Shown: positions 48,319 to 58,479 of the stretch, one piece after another
Numbering within the stretch: the stretch's first letter is position 1
How the letters are laid out: every line of letters starts with the position of its first letter
Assembly (NCBI GenBank): GCA_020051175.1
Contig: JAGVJJ010000048.1
Span: forward strand, 1-64,000
Direction of reading: 5' to 3'
Origin: Bacteroidia bacterium
GTDB taxonomy: Bacteria; Bacteroidota; Bacteroidia; 2-12-FULL-35-15
Length of the DNA stretch: 64,000 nucleotides
Notes under the pieces: model-generated
Database searches by the model: none
What the model was told of the DNA's origin: nothing
What the model saw: only the letters and a program-made list of their open reading frames with translations
Translations under genes and position numbers: made by a program

Positions 48319-49590
48319 CTATAATGCAGGCAATAATTTACCCGCAGCTTCACCAAACCCTATACGTACGCCATCTTTTTCACAGTAGCCACGCAGAATC
48401 ACAGTATCATTATCATTGATGAACTTACGTTCAGTGCCATCTTTTAATTTAAGTGGTTTTGTCCCTTTCCAGGAAAGTTCAAGCATGGAGCCATAAGAAT
48501 CTGGTGTTGGCCCACTGATGGTGCCAGAAGCCATTAAATCACCAATATTTATATTACACCCATTCACAGTATGGTGTGCCAGCTGCTGCTCCATGGTCCA
48601 GTACATAAACTTATAATTGGAACGGCAAATCAGGTTTTCTTCCCCTTTTTCGGGCTGTAACAGCACTTCAAGGTTAATATCAATATTCTTTTCCCCTTTA
48701 TATTCCAGGTAAGGCAATACTTTAGGCTCCTGTTGATAACCGGCAGTACGGAAAGGCTCCAGCGCCTCCAGCGTAACTACCCAGGGAGAAATGGTAGAAG
48801 CAAAATTTTTGGCCAGGAAAGGGCCAAGTGGCACATATTCCCAGGTTTGAATATCGCGTGCACTCCAGTCGTTAAACAAGGTTACACCAAAAATATAATT
48901 ATCGGCATCTGCAGTAGAAACGCTTTGTCCTAATTCAGTGGATTTGCCAATAATAAAGGCAACCTCCAGCTCAAAATCAAGTGATTTGGATGGTCCGAAA
49001 ACAGGTAATTCGGCATCGGCAGGTTTTGTTTGTCCTTTCGGCCGGTGGAACGGTGTACCTGAAACAACAATAGAGGATGCCCTACCATGATACCCTACAG
49101 GTAAATGTTTCCAGTTAGGTAATAAGGCATTTGCAGGGTCACGGAACATGGTGCCCACATTGGTAGCGTGGTCGATGCTCGAATAAAAATCGGTGTAATC
49201 CCCTACTTTTACAGGCATCTGCATCTGCACATTAGTTATTGAATGTAAAACCTTGCTACGGGCTATTTTATTATCCCTCAGCTCAGCATTGTTTTCATTC
49301 AGCAAATTTGAAATACGCTGACGGAAAGTGCTGCAGAACGGTTTGCCCAAAGCAATGAAATCATTCAAATACTGGTTGTCAAAAACAGAATCTTCAATTT
49401 TAAAATCACTTAAAAAACCAAGTTTATTCAGCATCAGTAAGTCAATTACCTGATCGCCAATGGCAACACCTACACGTGATGTAGAGCTTTGGGTCTTAAA
49501 AATTCCGAAAGGGAGATTTTGTATGGGAAAATCACTATTTGGTTGAACTTCAATCCAGGATTTCAAACTAGGGTCATTTGCTTTTATCAT
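48319..49590 (-). CDS. fahA: Fumarylacetoacetase
   Basis: 423 aa from the ATG at 49590 (MIKANDPSLKSWIEV); the track's earlier Met adds ten residues with no support. Catalytic and metal motifs: KVGDYTDFYSSIDHATNVG (Asp and His), DFELEVAFIIG (Glu pair), FNDWSARDIQTWEYVPLGPF (Asp), and GTISGPTPDSYGSMLELSW. It cleaves fumarylacetoacetate to fumarate and acetoacetate, the last step of tyrosine/phenylalanine breakdown. No other gene of that pathway is in the window. Confidence 0.95.
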   Translation of the reverse strand: MIKANDPSLKSWIEVQPNSDFPIQNLPFGIFKTQSSTSRVGVAIGDQVIDLLMLNKLGFLSDFKIEDSVFDNQYLNDFIALGKPFCSTFRQRISNLLNENNAELRDNKIARSKVLHSITNVQMQMPVKVGDYTDFYSSIDHATNVGTMFRDPANALLPNWKHLPVGYHGRASSIVVSGTPFHRPKGQTKPADAELPVFGPSKSLDFELEVAFIIGKSTELGQSVSTADADNYIFGVTLFNDWSARDIQTWEYVPLGPFLAKNFASTISPWVVTLEALEPFRTAGYQQEPKVLPYLEYKGEKNIDINLEVLLQPEKGEENLICRSNYKFMYWTMEQQLAHHTVNGCNINIGDLMASGTISGPTPDSYGSMLELSWKGTKPLKLKDGTERKFINDNDTVILRGYCEKDGVRIGFGEAAGKLLPAL

Positions 49591-49696
49591 GGGGGCAAAA
49601 GTAATAAATTCACCCAACAATTATGGTTTATCATTAATAATGACCAATAGCAGGATATAACAACCGGATAATTACCCTAATTCGACAAATTTATCA

Positions 49697-49722
49697 TTGG
49701 TAAAGAATTTATTATATCTTTG
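49697..49722 (+). promoter_or_regulatory. Promoter of the DUF5723 gene
   Basis: TTG (49697-49699), 15 nt, TATCTTTG (49715-49722). The -7 box is exact but the spacing is short. The ATG is at 49752. Confidence 0.5.
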
Positions 49723-49751
49723 GCCTTTGACTAAAAAGCTTACTGTTTTTT

Positions 49752-51281
49752 ATGAAAAGGATTTTTTCCGCTTTCATTTTGAGTGCTTCTTTATTTTCTG
49801 CTTCAGCGCAGGAAAGGATAGGTATTGCAAACAGCAACTATTCAAGCATCAACAGCATATTCCTGAATCCTTCGTCTTCGGTAGATTGCCGCACACTTGC
49901 ACAGTTCAACCTTGTTGGCCTTAACCTGTATGCCATGAACAACCAGGTGTATATCCCTCAGCTGAATGTAAAGGATGCAATGAACGGTATTGTACAGGAC
50001 CCGGAAATAAGGGAAAAAGGGTTCAAAAGGTTTGCTTATGTAAAAGCAGAAGTAAACGGACCATCGCTTATCGTGAGCAACCAGGAAATTGGTGCCGGAC
50101 TGTTTACCAGGGCACGTATGGAGCTTAGTGTCAACAACATTCCGGCCGAGCTTACCCAAATGCTTGTAAAAGAAAAAATTGATACCGCGCAGCAATTCAG
50201 TCTCGACATTAAAAATACGCGTGTAATGCAAATGTCGTGGGTGGAATGGGGTGCCAACTTTGGCTGGATGTATTTTAAGCACAACAAAACGCTTATTACC
50301 GTTGGCGGTAATGCTAAATACATTACGGGTGTAAATGTGGCGTATGGCAATATTTACAGGCTGAATGCCGATGTAAACGGCAGCCAGTTTACTGTACAGG
50401 ATGCGAGGGCAAGGGTACGGTACAATGAGCCGGGATGGAACACAGGTAAAGGCTTTGGACTTGATTTGGGTATTACCTATAAAAAAACACTGAACTTTGT
50501 GGAAGGATATTATGCCAACTCACAAAAATCAGGTTGTAAATACATTGACTACAAATATAAATTAGGTGCCTCCTTCCTTGATATAGGAGCTATCAAATTT
50601 AATCCAAATACGTATAAAGGTGATGTTTCCGGCAGCACGGTGATCAATGATTTCAAAAACTCAGACATTGATTCTATCTTAAGGGCAGATTTTACTCTCA
50701 GCCAGCGAACAGATGTTCCGGTATGGGCTTCCCTGCCGGCAGCGTTCAGCCTCCAGGGCGATTTAAACCTTACACATCACTTTTATGTGAATGCAACACT
50801 TGTACAAGGTATTACCACCAGCCGTATGGTGGGTGTGCAGCACGCCAATTCCATTTCTATTACCCCGCGTTTTGAAACAAGGAATATTGAAATTGCAGTA
50901 CCATTCACCATGTACCGTTATATTTATCCTCAGCTGGGTGCTGCAATACGTTTCCGCACCTTTGTTATTGGAATGGACAATATCATGCCTTTCCTGACAA
51001 GGAGCAATGTATATGGCGGGAACATTTATTTTAACCTGGGACTGTCCATATTCAAGAATCCAAAATGCAAAAAGAGCAAGCCGCGTTATACACCAACCAA
51101 GAAAACGTATGAAGGCTATACTTTCCTTTCTCTTAAAAACAAGAAAAGAAGTGTGATTGCCAATGGCCAGGGCGAAGCACCTGAAGGATTTGCAGGTGGT
51201 AATGGTAAACGTACCAAAGGCGCCAAAGTCAAAAAGGAAAAACGCAGGGGTATTATCCGCAGAAAGAGCAAAAAACTATAA
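49752..51281 (+). CDS. DUF5723 outer-membrane protein
   Basis: 509 aa. Signal peptide ends ASAQ. ANSNYSSINSIFLNPSS and the repeated aromatic strands fit DUF5723/OmpP1-like barrels of Bacteroidota (PorV-like fold in general). The final ~60 residues are very basic (RTKGAKVKKEKRRGIIRRKS), unusual for a barrel, possibly a cytoplasm-excluded tail binding LPS or peptidoglycan. Own promoter and terminator. Function unknown. Confidence 0.85.
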   Translation: MKRIFSAFILSASLFSASAQERIGIANSNYSSINSIFLNPSSSVDCRTLAQFNLVGLNLYAMNNQVYIPQLNVKDAMNGIVQDPEIREKGFKRFAYVKAEVNGPSLIVSNQEIGAGLFTRARMELSVNNIPAELTQMLVKEKIDTAQQFSLDIKNTRVMQMSWVEWGANFGWMYFKHNKTLITVGGNAKYITGVNVAYGNIYRLNADVNGSQFTVQDARARVRYNEPGWNTGKGFGLDLGITYKKTLNFVEGYYANSQKSGCKYIDYKYKLGASFLDIGAIKFNPNTYKGDVSGSTVINDFKNSDIDSILRADFTLSQRTDVPVWASLPAAFSLQGDLNLTHHFYVNATLVQGITTSRMVGVQHANSISITPRFETRNIEIAVPFTMYRYIYPQLGAAIRFRTFVIGMDNIMPFLTRSNVYGGNIYFNLGLSIFKNPKCKKSKPRYTPTKKTYEGYTFLSLKNKKRSVIANGQGEAPEGFAGGNGKRTKGAKVKKEKRRGIIRRKSKKL

Positions 51282-51332
51282 AAGCAGGATTGGTTTTGTT
51301 TCACCCCGCAAGCTCTCCCGACTTATCACAAG

Positions 51333-51368
51333 AAACCCCGTTATATAGGCCATATAACGGGGTTTTTC
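51333..51368 (+). terminator. Bidirectional terminator
   Basis: AAACCCCGTTATAT - loop AGGCC - ATATAACGGGGTTTTT; stem of 13-14 bp. Separates the DUF5723 gene from the convergent yebC. Confidence 0.9.
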
Positions 51369-51388
51369 AATGAATAAATATAGAAATC

Positions 51389-52096
51389 CTATTTCAGATT
51401 ATGATATACTTTTTGAATATCATCTTCTTCCTCCAGCTTGGTTACCAGATTCATCACTTCTTCCATCTGCTCGTCAGTCAGCTCAACAGTTGAAGTAGGT
51501 ATACGCTCCAGTTCCGAACTGATAATATTCAGTTTCCTGTCTTCCAGGGCCTTTTGCATTTTTCCAAAATCGCTAAAAGCTGTGGTTACAGCAATTTCTT
51601 CTTCATCGTATTCAAATTCTTCAGCACCAAAATCAATAAGGTCCATCTCCAGCTCTTCCAGGTTTACATTCTCTTTTTTAATCCTGAAAACACCTTTCCG
51701 TTCGAACAAATAATCTAATGATCCGGTCTTGCCAAGCTCACCACCATTCCTGTTGAAATGCATCCTTACATTTGCAACCGTACGCGTAGGATTATCCGTA
51801 GCGCACTCGCACAAGATACCAATTCCGTAAGGCGCTTTCCCTTCATAAACAACCTCTTCCAGATTGGAAGCATCTTTGGATGTTGCACGTTTGATTGCTG
51901 CATCAATACGGTCTTTTGGCATATTCAAACCTTTGGCATTCTGGATAGCCAATCGCAAACGTGAATTGCCGGCAGGATCACCTCCCCCAAGCTTTATCGC
52001 AATTGCAATCTCTTTCCCGATGCGGGTAAAGCCTTTTGCCATTTTATCATAACGGGCAAACATTTTATACTTACGCTTTTCAAATACACGTCCCAT
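51389..52096 (-). CDS. yebC: YebC/PmpR (TACO1) family protein
   Basis: 235 aa. MGRVFEKRKYKMFARYDKMA, then KLGGGDPAGNSRLRLAIQNAK and NMPKDRIDAAIKRA are the hallmark N-terminal segments, followed by YEGKAPYGIGILCECATDNP. The long form with a Bacteroidota-type insertion. Described as a transcriptional regulator or, more recently, a ribosome-associated factor for translation of problematic motifs. Single gene. Confidence 0.96.
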   Translation of the reverse strand: MGRVFEKRKYKMFARYDKMAKGFTRIGKEIAIAIKLGGGDPAGNSRLRLAIQNAKGLNMPKDRIDAAIKRATSKDASNLEEVVYEGKAPYGIGILCECATDNPTRTVANVRMHFNRNGGELGKTGSLDYLFERKGVFRIKKENVNLEELEMDLIDFGAEEFEYDEEEIAVTTAFSDFGKMQKALEDRKLNIISSELERIPTSTVELTDEQMEEVMNLVTKLEEEDDIQKVYHNLK

Positions 52097-52141
52097 AGTG
52101 TGAGTTTTATTAAGATTTTAATATTACAAATTTAAAAAATT

Positions 52142-53428
52142 TTATGAATTAAGTAATTTTAAGTAAGTCGCAAAATCCCACGTTTCCCCATAAAAACAAC
52201 CGTCATAATAATATTCCATATCCATGTTCAGATAGCAGCAAAATAAAATACACGCTGCAGTTATATAACGATAATATTTATGCTTAAAGCCATATTCAAT
52301 AAAGTACGCAAATGGGATTATAAGCAGTGCGTAATACTCTATAAAACTGCGCGCACCAAAAGCACAACCAAACCACCAGCACCACCAACTCGCAAACAAA
52401 TAACTAATTACCAAGAACTTACAAGCAATAAAATAGGCTTCAATTTTCCTTCCGGATTTTATCATTACAATAATTCCAACCAGACATAAAAGCGCCAAAG
52501 GTGTATAGGGAAAAAGCCCATTTTTTGTACTAAACCATACCTCAATCAACTTGGGTGAATTCCAGTTGATAAATCCCTCATTTCCATAAGAATAGGTAAT
52601 TAAATTACCAGTGGTTTTATACCAGTAAATAAATTGGGGCAGTGCCAGCAACAAGGATAGTAACGCAGCGGACAATGCAATGAATTTTTTACCTAAAATT
52701 AATTGAAAACGCTCCTTCAACTCAAGTTTATTTCTGATATTATAAAACAATGGAAACAAAGCAATGATCACATTGGTTGGCCTTGTTAATCCTATTAAGA
52801 CCATGCAACAAAAAAACATGAGCCAGTATGTAAAATTGTTTTTTTCTAAAAGCGATGGCGTAATATTAACAATAAAGCAAAATAAAAAGAATGAATACAC
52901 ATGTGACATACCTGGCATGTCAATACTATAGTAAAACAAATTGGTACCAGCAAAAATCAATAATGGCGCTGCTACTGAAACAGCCCTTGAAAAATATCTT
53001 ATTAGGAAACCATACAGTAAAAACAGCCCGGCAGCACAGTAAAAAATACCTGAAAAGTACAAACCGAAAGAATATATTCTTGAAAAACCGTTAGCCTCAA
53101 ACCCCAAGGGTTTAGCAAGAAAATGGCACACCAAAAAAAACGGACTTTGTAACAAGGCCGTGCCACAAGGATACTTCGTAATTATCCTGTTGGAAACCCT
53201 GTCGAGGCTAAAACCATATCCTGTATGCGCTTCAACGCTATCAGGAAATGCAGCTGGATTGTTTCCATAGATAAACCACATTGGCTGATACACAAAATAT
53301 CCGGCCGCATCGGCCCAAATCACTCCGTGATAACTGTTTGCTTTGTCTTTACTATGTTTATTGAGCGACAGAAACAGTAATACAGCCAAACACAAAATAA
53401 ACCAACCTACAACCGACTTTCTTTGCAT
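52142..53428 (-). CDS. Multi-spanning GT-C-like membrane protein
   Basis: 428 aa with about ten membrane helices. The first extracellular loop carries an acidic motif (GVIWADAAGYFVYQPMWF) and RVSNRIITKYPCGTALLQSP; FLICFIVNI-like helices and the conserved LIGLTRPTNVIIA follow. The topology and loop resemble GT-C glycosyltransferases of the PMT/DUF2029-like type, which use polyprenyl-phosphate sugars. Starts 5 nt after the stop of the GT39 gene, so they form an operon. Donor and acceptor unknown. Confidence 0.75.
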   Translation of the reverse strand: MQRKSVVGWFILCLAVLLFLSLNKHSKDKANSYHGVIWADAAGYFVYQPMWFIYGNNPAAFPDSVEAHTGYGFSLDRVSNRIITKYPCGTALLQSPFFLVCHFLAKPLGFEANGFSRIYSFGLYFSGIFYCAAGLFLLYGFLIRYFSRAVSVAAPLLIFAGTNLFYYSIDMPGMSHVYSFFLFCFIVNITPSLLEKNNFTYWLMFFCCMVLIGLTRPTNVIIALFPLFYNIRNKLELKERFQLILGKKFIALSAALLSLLLALPQFIYWYKTTGNLITYSYGNEGFINWNSPKLIEVWFSTKNGLFPYTPLALLCLVGIIVMIKSGRKIEAYFIACKFLVISYLFASWWCWWFGCAFGARSFIEYYALLIIPFAYFIEYGFKHKYYRYITAACILFCCYLNMDMEYYYDGCFYGETWDFATYLKLLNS

Positions 53429-53433
53429 TTTGA

Positions 53434-54888
53434 TTAGTTCTTAAAATAATGGACATCATAAATTTCAAAAACATGAAATACATGATGCTCTTTATATTTG
53501 GCCTCAACGGCTTTTAATATTCTATTGTCGGGATCCATAAATTCTGTACCTGCCTGCACGTAAATAATTGCTGGTGGCTTTTGATTATTTATAATTTCAT
53601 TCGCCCGTTCCATTGAAGCAATTGGAAATATTTTTTCGCGGTTCAAAAGCTCAACAGTTTTTGGCGCCTGTTGAAAATACTCCAGATTATAATGGTAACT
53701 AAAACTCATGTATGCATAATCCGGGGCAAGCAAAACAGGAGTTTCAGTTTTCTTTAATTTCGCAACAACATCTACCAGCTCTTTCAATCTACGATTATTA
53801 TCCGGGTTGAGCTGAACGGTTATTAGCTGACTACAGACAAAAACTGTCAAAACTGCAATCAGGAATCTTTTTGCTTCGTATAAATATGAAAGAAGAACCA
53901 CAATGACAATAAAAAACGGTACCGAAGTAAATAAAATATACCTGTCAATAAACATAGGATACTTGAAAGATACAGTAAACATGATTAAATAAGGAATAAC
54001 AAACCAGGCTAGAACAATTTTAAAATATACATTTGATAATATCCCCTTGATTTTATGCTTCAGCTTGTTTTCGTAAATAAGCAAACAGCACGCAACCGTA
54101 AATAAAACCAAAAGTACCATTGTATTGTACTTGTTATTTAAAAAACGGTTCAGATTGCCGTAAAGCTCCGTTACACCGGGGGCAACCACCCAGGTTCCTT
54201 TTCCAGTAGACACTCCCAAACGATGAATAAAAATTAAAATCATTGGGATATAACAAAGCCCTGCAAAAAGCATAAGCAGAAAAAACGAACGTATAAGTTT
54301 TTTCTTTTCTTTCAACAGAACCAATGAAACCACCTCGATAAATAAAACAAAAAAACCAAAATAGTGGCTGTATATAAGAAGTACGTTTAAAGCAAATAGC
54401 CAATAATAGTCCTTTTTATTTAATGGGGAGGATGCTATCTTCAAAAAATAATACAACGAGCCGGCAGTAAGCAATACAAATAAAGGATACACCCTCGCTT
54501 CATGCGAAAAGAAAATATGCATGGTGGAAAACGTAAATATTAATGCCGCTCCAATCCCTGCAATCCTGCTAAAAAATTTGTCTCCGATTTTATATATCAC
54601 AACCGCAGTAAATGCACTGAAAAGCAAGGAAGGAAACCTTACCGCAACCGGCCCCATCCCAAATAATTTTATTACAAAATGTAATATAAAAAAGTGCAAT
54701 GGAGGATTGTTTTCATTGTAAAGCATTTCAACAATTTCGGCCATGCTCATTTGACCGTAATAAATGCTGAAAGGCTCATCCAAAGCAATATCCCTGTTGC
54801 TCAGAAAAAGAGATTTAATCAGGATATTTAGCAGAAATAGAAAAAGAGGAATAAGAAATGAATATGGTGTATTCTTTTTAAACTCCAC
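53434..54888 (-). CDS. GT39-type membrane glycosyltransferase (ArnT/PMT-like)
   Basis: 484 aa with 11-12 membrane helices. The catalytic acidic pair is in ALDEPFSIYYGQM of the first loop; NENNPPLHFFILHFVIK, RFPSLLFSAFTAVVIYK and FSHEARVYPLFVLLTAGS are standard GT39 motifs. It transfers sugars from a lipid carrier to proteins or lipids on the periplasmic side. Cotranscribed with the next GT-C-like gene (6 nt gap) and downstream of the type A cargo and kdsA, so a role in envelope glycosylation is plausible. Confidence 0.88.
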   Translation of the reverse strand: MEFKKNTPYSFLIPLFLFLLNILIKSLFLSNRDIALDEPFSIYYGQMSMAEIVEMLYNENNPPLHFFILHFVIKLFGMGPVAVRFPSLLFSAFTAVVIYKIGDKFFSRIAGIGAALIFTFSTMHIFFSHEARVYPLFVLLTAGSLYYFLKIASSPLNKKDYYWLFALNVLLIYSHYFGFFVLFIEVVSLVLLKEKKKLIRSFFLLMLFAGLCYIPMILIFIHRLGVSTGKGTWVVAPGVTELYGNLNRFLNNKYNTMVLLVLFTVACCLLIYENKLKHKIKGILSNVYFKIVLAWFVIPYLIMFTVSFKYPMFIDRYILFTSVPFFIVIVVLLSYLYEAKRFLIAVLTVFVCSQLITVQLNPDNNRRLKELVDVVAKLKKTETPVLLAPDYAYMSFSYHYNLEYFQQAPKTVELLNREKIFPIASMERANEIINNQKPPAIIYVQAGTEFMDPDNRILKAVEAKYKEHHVFHVFEIYDVHYFKN

Positions 54889-54890
54889 GT

Positions 54891-56360
54891 TTAATTATTT
54901 TGAACTGAAATTTTGGTAATATAACGGGTATTTTCTGCAATTATTTCAACGAAATACATACCGTTTTTAATTGCAGATGTAGTAAATTCAAAAATTGTAC
55001 GTGATTGCGTTTTTTGCGATTCAATAGTTTGATTACTAATCATTTGTCCACTTACCGAATATAGCTTTAATTCTACTGTTCCGGAAAGTTGAGGAAGTAT
55101 GACATTGCAAACCCCATTTGTTACAGGATTTGGATAAATCACCATTGGAATACTTATATATTCAGTAGCAGACGAAATATCCGTTGCAAGATTTATCACT
55201 GTTCCTGACGCAACACCCACACTATCTGTTTTAAATAAATAAACATCCCCTAAACCATTATTGAATCCGGTTGTGTTACCCACTACTATATAACCATGGT
55301 CAATAGTTTGTTGAATATACCTTCCCTCGTTGTTACCGTATGAGCCAAGTGTATAAGAAAAGTTCCAGTTCGCAAAAGCATCAATTTTGTACAGGTATAC
55401 TTTATACTCACTTCCGATTTTGAGTTTTCCAACCCAAGCATAACCACCATCAACTGTCTGACAAACAGAATAGGCAGCTGCATCGTTAGGCGCTCCATAT
55501 CTTCTTGTATAAATAGTATCACCAATCACATTTGTTTTAACAAGTATAGCTTCACTAAATCCTCCCGCAACACTCTCCGAAACACCGGCAACCATATAGC
55601 CACCGTCTGTCGTTTGAATAATCTGATAAGCATTATCTGCACCAGGAAAGTTTAACTTCTTTGTCCACAGCGTATCTCCTAAACTATTGGTTTTAACGGT
55701 AAACAAATCGCCACCCTCATCCCCAAAGCTTTTGGTGTATCCTGTTAGTATATATCCACCATCGCTTGTTTGCGTTACGCAGTTAGCCTCATCAGCCGCT
55801 AAACCACCGTAGGTTTTTGTCCATATCGTATCGCCTGTCGGATTTGTCTTAATGAGGTACATATCTTCATTTCCTTTTCCATAACTATAAGTCCCGCCCG
55901 CAATGATATAACCACCATCGGCAGTTTGTTCAACAGAATAGCCAAAATCCCAATCCGTGCCTCCATACGTTTTTGTCCAGCTAGTATCCCCAAGCTTATT
56001 AGCCTTTATGAGGTAAATATCATATCCTCCTGAACCGAAACTGTTGGTATATCCTGAAATTACAAAACCTGTATCCGTTGTCTCTTTGATAGAAAAGGCA
56101 CGCTCTATATTTATTCCCCCTATCTTTTTCTGCCATTTCAAAGTTCCTGCTGAATCAGTTTTAAAAATATACATATCTGCACTCTCATTTCCGAAACTGG
56201 TGGTTGAGCCGGCAATAACATATCCTTTATCCTTAGTTTGAACAACAGAATAACCAAAGTCATAGCCAGTTCCACCATATATTTTTTCAAATTTTATTAC
56301 CTGGCCATGAGCAACATATCCAAGGCAAATAAAAATAAAAAGTGTTACATAATTTTTCAT
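54891..56360 (-). CDS. T9SS type A cargo with tandem propeller-like repeats
   Basis: 489 aa from the ATG at 56360 (MKNYVTLFIFICLGYVAHGQ), which gives a clean signal peptide; the track starts six codons earlier. About six to seven repeats of ~50 aa, each like TYGGTDWDFGYSVEQTADGG followed by YIIAGGTYSYG, are typical of Bacteroidota propeller-like surface proteins. The C-terminus (YPNPVTNGVCNVILPQLSG ... KNGMYFVEIIAENTRYITKI) is a type A sorting domain. 4 nt from kdsA and 2 nt from the GT39 gene, so part of one operon. Confidence 0.9.
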   Translation of the reverse strand: MKNYVTLFIFICLGYVAHGQVIKFEKIYGGTGYDFGYSVVQTKDKGYVIAGSTTSFGNESADMYIFKTDSAGTLKWQKKIGGINIERAFSIKETTDTGFVISGYTNSFGSGGYDIYLIKANKLGDTSWTKTYGGTDWDFGYSVEQTADGGYIIAGGTYSYGKGNEDMYLIKTNPTGDTIWTKTYGGLAADEANCVTQTSDGGYILTGYTKSFGDEGGDLFTVKTNSLGDTLWTKKLNFPGADNAYQIIQTTDGGYMVAGVSESVAGGFSEAILVKTNVIGDTIYTRRYGAPNDAAAYSVCQTVDGGYAWVGKLKIGSEYKVYLYKIDAFANWNFSYTLGSYGNNEGRYIQQTIDHGYIVVGNTTGFNNGLGDVYLFKTDSVGVASGTVINLATDISSATEYISIPMVIYPNPVTNGVCNVILPQLSGTVELKLYSVSGQMISNQTIESQKTQSRTIFEFTTSAIKNGMYFVEIIAENTRYITKISVQNN

Positions 56361-56364
56361 GATG

Positions 56365-57186
56365 TTACAAGTCAACAATTACTTTCCTGATTTTTACCAA
56401 ATCCTGCATCAGTTTCTCAAAATGGTCAAGGTGAAGCATATTTGCACCATCTGATTTTGCTACCTTCGGATTTGGATGTGTTTCAATAAATATCCCATCT
56501 GCGCCAACAGCAATAGCTGCTTTGGCAATAGTTCCAATCAATTCAGGCTTACCACCCGTAACACCACTGGTCTGGTTAGGTTGCTGCAGTGAGTGTGTAA
56601 TATCCATTATTACAGGTACATTATTCTTCTGCATTTCAGGTATACCGCGGTAATCAACAACCAGGTCCTGATAACCAAGAAAAGTGCCCCGTTCAGTCAG
56701 CATAATATTTGCATTGCCTGATTCACGTACCTTATCCACCGCAAATTTCATTGATTCGGGCGCCAGAAACTGTCCCTTTTTAATGTTTACATGTTTACCA
56801 GTCTTTGCAGCAGCAACAAGCAATTCTGTCTGGCGGCAAAGGAAGGCTGGTATCTGCAATACATCTACATATTTAGCAGCCAAAGCAGCTTCTTCATTGG
56901 TATGGATATCCGTAACTGTAGGCAAATTAAAATGTTTACCTACTTTCTGAATAATTTCCAGCCCTTTCTCATCACCAATACCCGTAAACGAATCCAGTCT
57001 CGACCGGTTGGCTTTCCGGTACGATGCTTTAAATATATACGGAATCCCCAGCTTGTCGGTTACTTTTTTTACACGCTCAGCTACCTCAAAGCACACTTCT
57101 TCCGATTCAACCACGCACGGACCGGCAAGTACAAAGAAATTATTGTTTTCTAAATGCTGAATATTGGGGATGTTTTTTAATGACAT
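56365..57186 (-). CDS. kdsA: 3-deoxy-8-phosphooctulonate synthase
   Basis: 273 aa. FVLAGPCVVESEEVCFEVA contains the Cys (GPC) that marks the metal-dependent class; KASYRKANRSRLDSFTGIG, QIPAFLCRQTELLVAAA and DITHSLQQPNQTSGVTGG complete the active site. It condenses arabinose-5-phosphate with PEP to form Kdo-8-P, the precursor of the inner lipopolysaccharide core. Operon with the upstream DUF5723-like gene and the T9SS cargo, linking LPS biosynthesis and surface proteins. Confidence 0.96.
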   Translation of the reverse strand: MSLKNIPNIQHLENNNFFVLAGPCVVESEEVCFEVAERVKKVTDKLGIPYIFKASYRKANRSRLDSFTGIGDEKGLEIIQKVGKHFNLPTVTDIHTNEEAALAAKYVDVLQIPAFLCRQTELLVAAAKTGKHVNIKKGQFLAPESMKFAVDKVRESGNANIMLTERGTFLGYQDLVVDYRGIPEMQKNNVPVIMDITHSLQQPNQTSGVTGGKPELIGTIAKAAIAVGADGIFIETHPNPKVAKSDGANMLHLDHFEKLMQDLVKIRKVIVDL

Positions 57187-57189
57187 ATT

Positions 57190-58461
57190 TTATTTAAAAT
57201 TTTTAATCAACGATAAATACACTCCCTGCCCTGCATGTGTTTTAGGAGCAAAATACCCTTCCAGGTTATTGCTGCCTGCATACACCACCACACCATTCTT
57301 AAAATTAGTGAATAGGCCAAGACCATAATTAAAACGCCCATAGCCGCCATAGCCGCCATAACCAAACGTGGCAGACATCATAAAGCGTGGTGTAATGTAA
57401 AAGTTTCCTCTGAGATAGGCCAGTAAGCCATAGTTAGCATTAAATACATAACGCATCCCTTCCATAATATGAAAACGTTCTGTGAGCTTGGTTTCATAAG
57501 TAAGATCGAATACAGCAGGTAAACTCGCGGAATAGCCTTTTTTTGCAAATGGTAAAATTGAATCAATAATACTCTCCGTTGAGCCGCTGCCATCTGCATT
57601 GATATTGAACAGGCTGTTTACATTTATACCATTGTAATGATAGGTTGAATCAGCTTTTAAGGTCAGCGTCTGTTTGTTATAACGGATAATGCCAATATCA
57701 GAAACAGACAGCTTTATTTTTGAACTGCCCAGTCGTGTTTCAAAAGGGGCCTCAAAATAAATATCCACTCCTACACCATAGCCATTAAATGCACCAAGGC
57801 CAGTGCGCGCAGTATCGGACTTTTCCACTTCCAGCTCTGTAGCAAAATCAATATACTGACCATCTTCACTTGTAAACAGCTCAGCCTTCTTCGCCTGCAC
57901 TGACAGGTAATCCTGCCCTTTTAAAAACGACAAGCCAATTCCCCAGCGGGCTGCACTGTCCAGGTTAGATGAAAACATGCCCACCTGAAACTGCTGATAA
58001 TGCAGCACATTCAGGCTGAAATCATTCATATAGGCAGTTTTGCCAGCAAACTGCTGATTGCCATATAAAGCAAGCTTGTATACATCTCTTGAAAACTGAG
58101 CATCAGCATGGAACCTGTCCCTCACACTCACAAAAAAACTAAGGTATCTTTTTTTATGAGAAATGGAATCCGGCCTGTAAGCGGCATAAATACCCATTCC
58201 ATAGTTACCCCCAATGCGGTTTTTGTTCCTCAATCCCTCAAGCACATTGTTCTTTAGGCTTTCATCGATATACCCGCCTGTATAAAATTTGGTTATAAAT
58301 GAGTTGGGAAGCGCGTTGGAATTTAAGTCGTACTCTCCGGTAATGCCAATGCGTGCGGTAGAAAATTCCGGGAAATCATCTGAAAAAATGGCGCCAATCT
58401 GGGCTTTCACCGTATATTGGCTCAATGCCGCAACTATCAGTATAATAGTAAATTTCTTCAC
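57190..58461 (-). CDS. DUF5723-like outer-membrane protein
   Basis: 423 aa. Signal peptide ends TVKAQ. Beta-barrel with many alternating strands and a final stretch YAGSNNLEGYFAPKTHAGQG. Gly/Tyr repeat GYGGYGGYGRFNYGLGLF near the end. Resembles DUF5723 family proteins, here shorter than the 509-aa copy at 49752. 3 nt upstream of kdsA, thus the same operon. Function unknown. Confidence 0.82.
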   Translation of the reverse strand: MKKFTIILIVAALSQYTVKAQIGAIFSDDFPEFSTARIGITGEYDLNSNALPNSFITKFYTGGYIDESLKNNVLEGLRNKNRIGGNYGMGIYAAYRPDSISHKKRYLSFFVSVRDRFHADAQFSRDVYKLALYGNQQFAGKTAYMNDFSLNVLHYQQFQVGMFSSNLDSAARWGIGLSFLKGQDYLSVQAKKAELFTSEDGQYIDFATELEVEKSDTARTGLGAFNGYGVGVDIYFEAPFETRLGSSKIKLSVSDIGIIRYNKQTLTLKADSTYHYNGINVNSLFNINADGSGSTESIIDSILPFAKKGYSASLPAVFDLTYETKLTERFHIMEGMRYVFNANYGLLAYLRGNFYITPRFMMSATFGYGGYGGYGRFNYGLGLFTNFKNGVVVYAGSNNLEGYFAPKTHAGQGVYLSLIKNFK

Positions 58462-58479
58462 AAACTTTCCTTTTCCCTA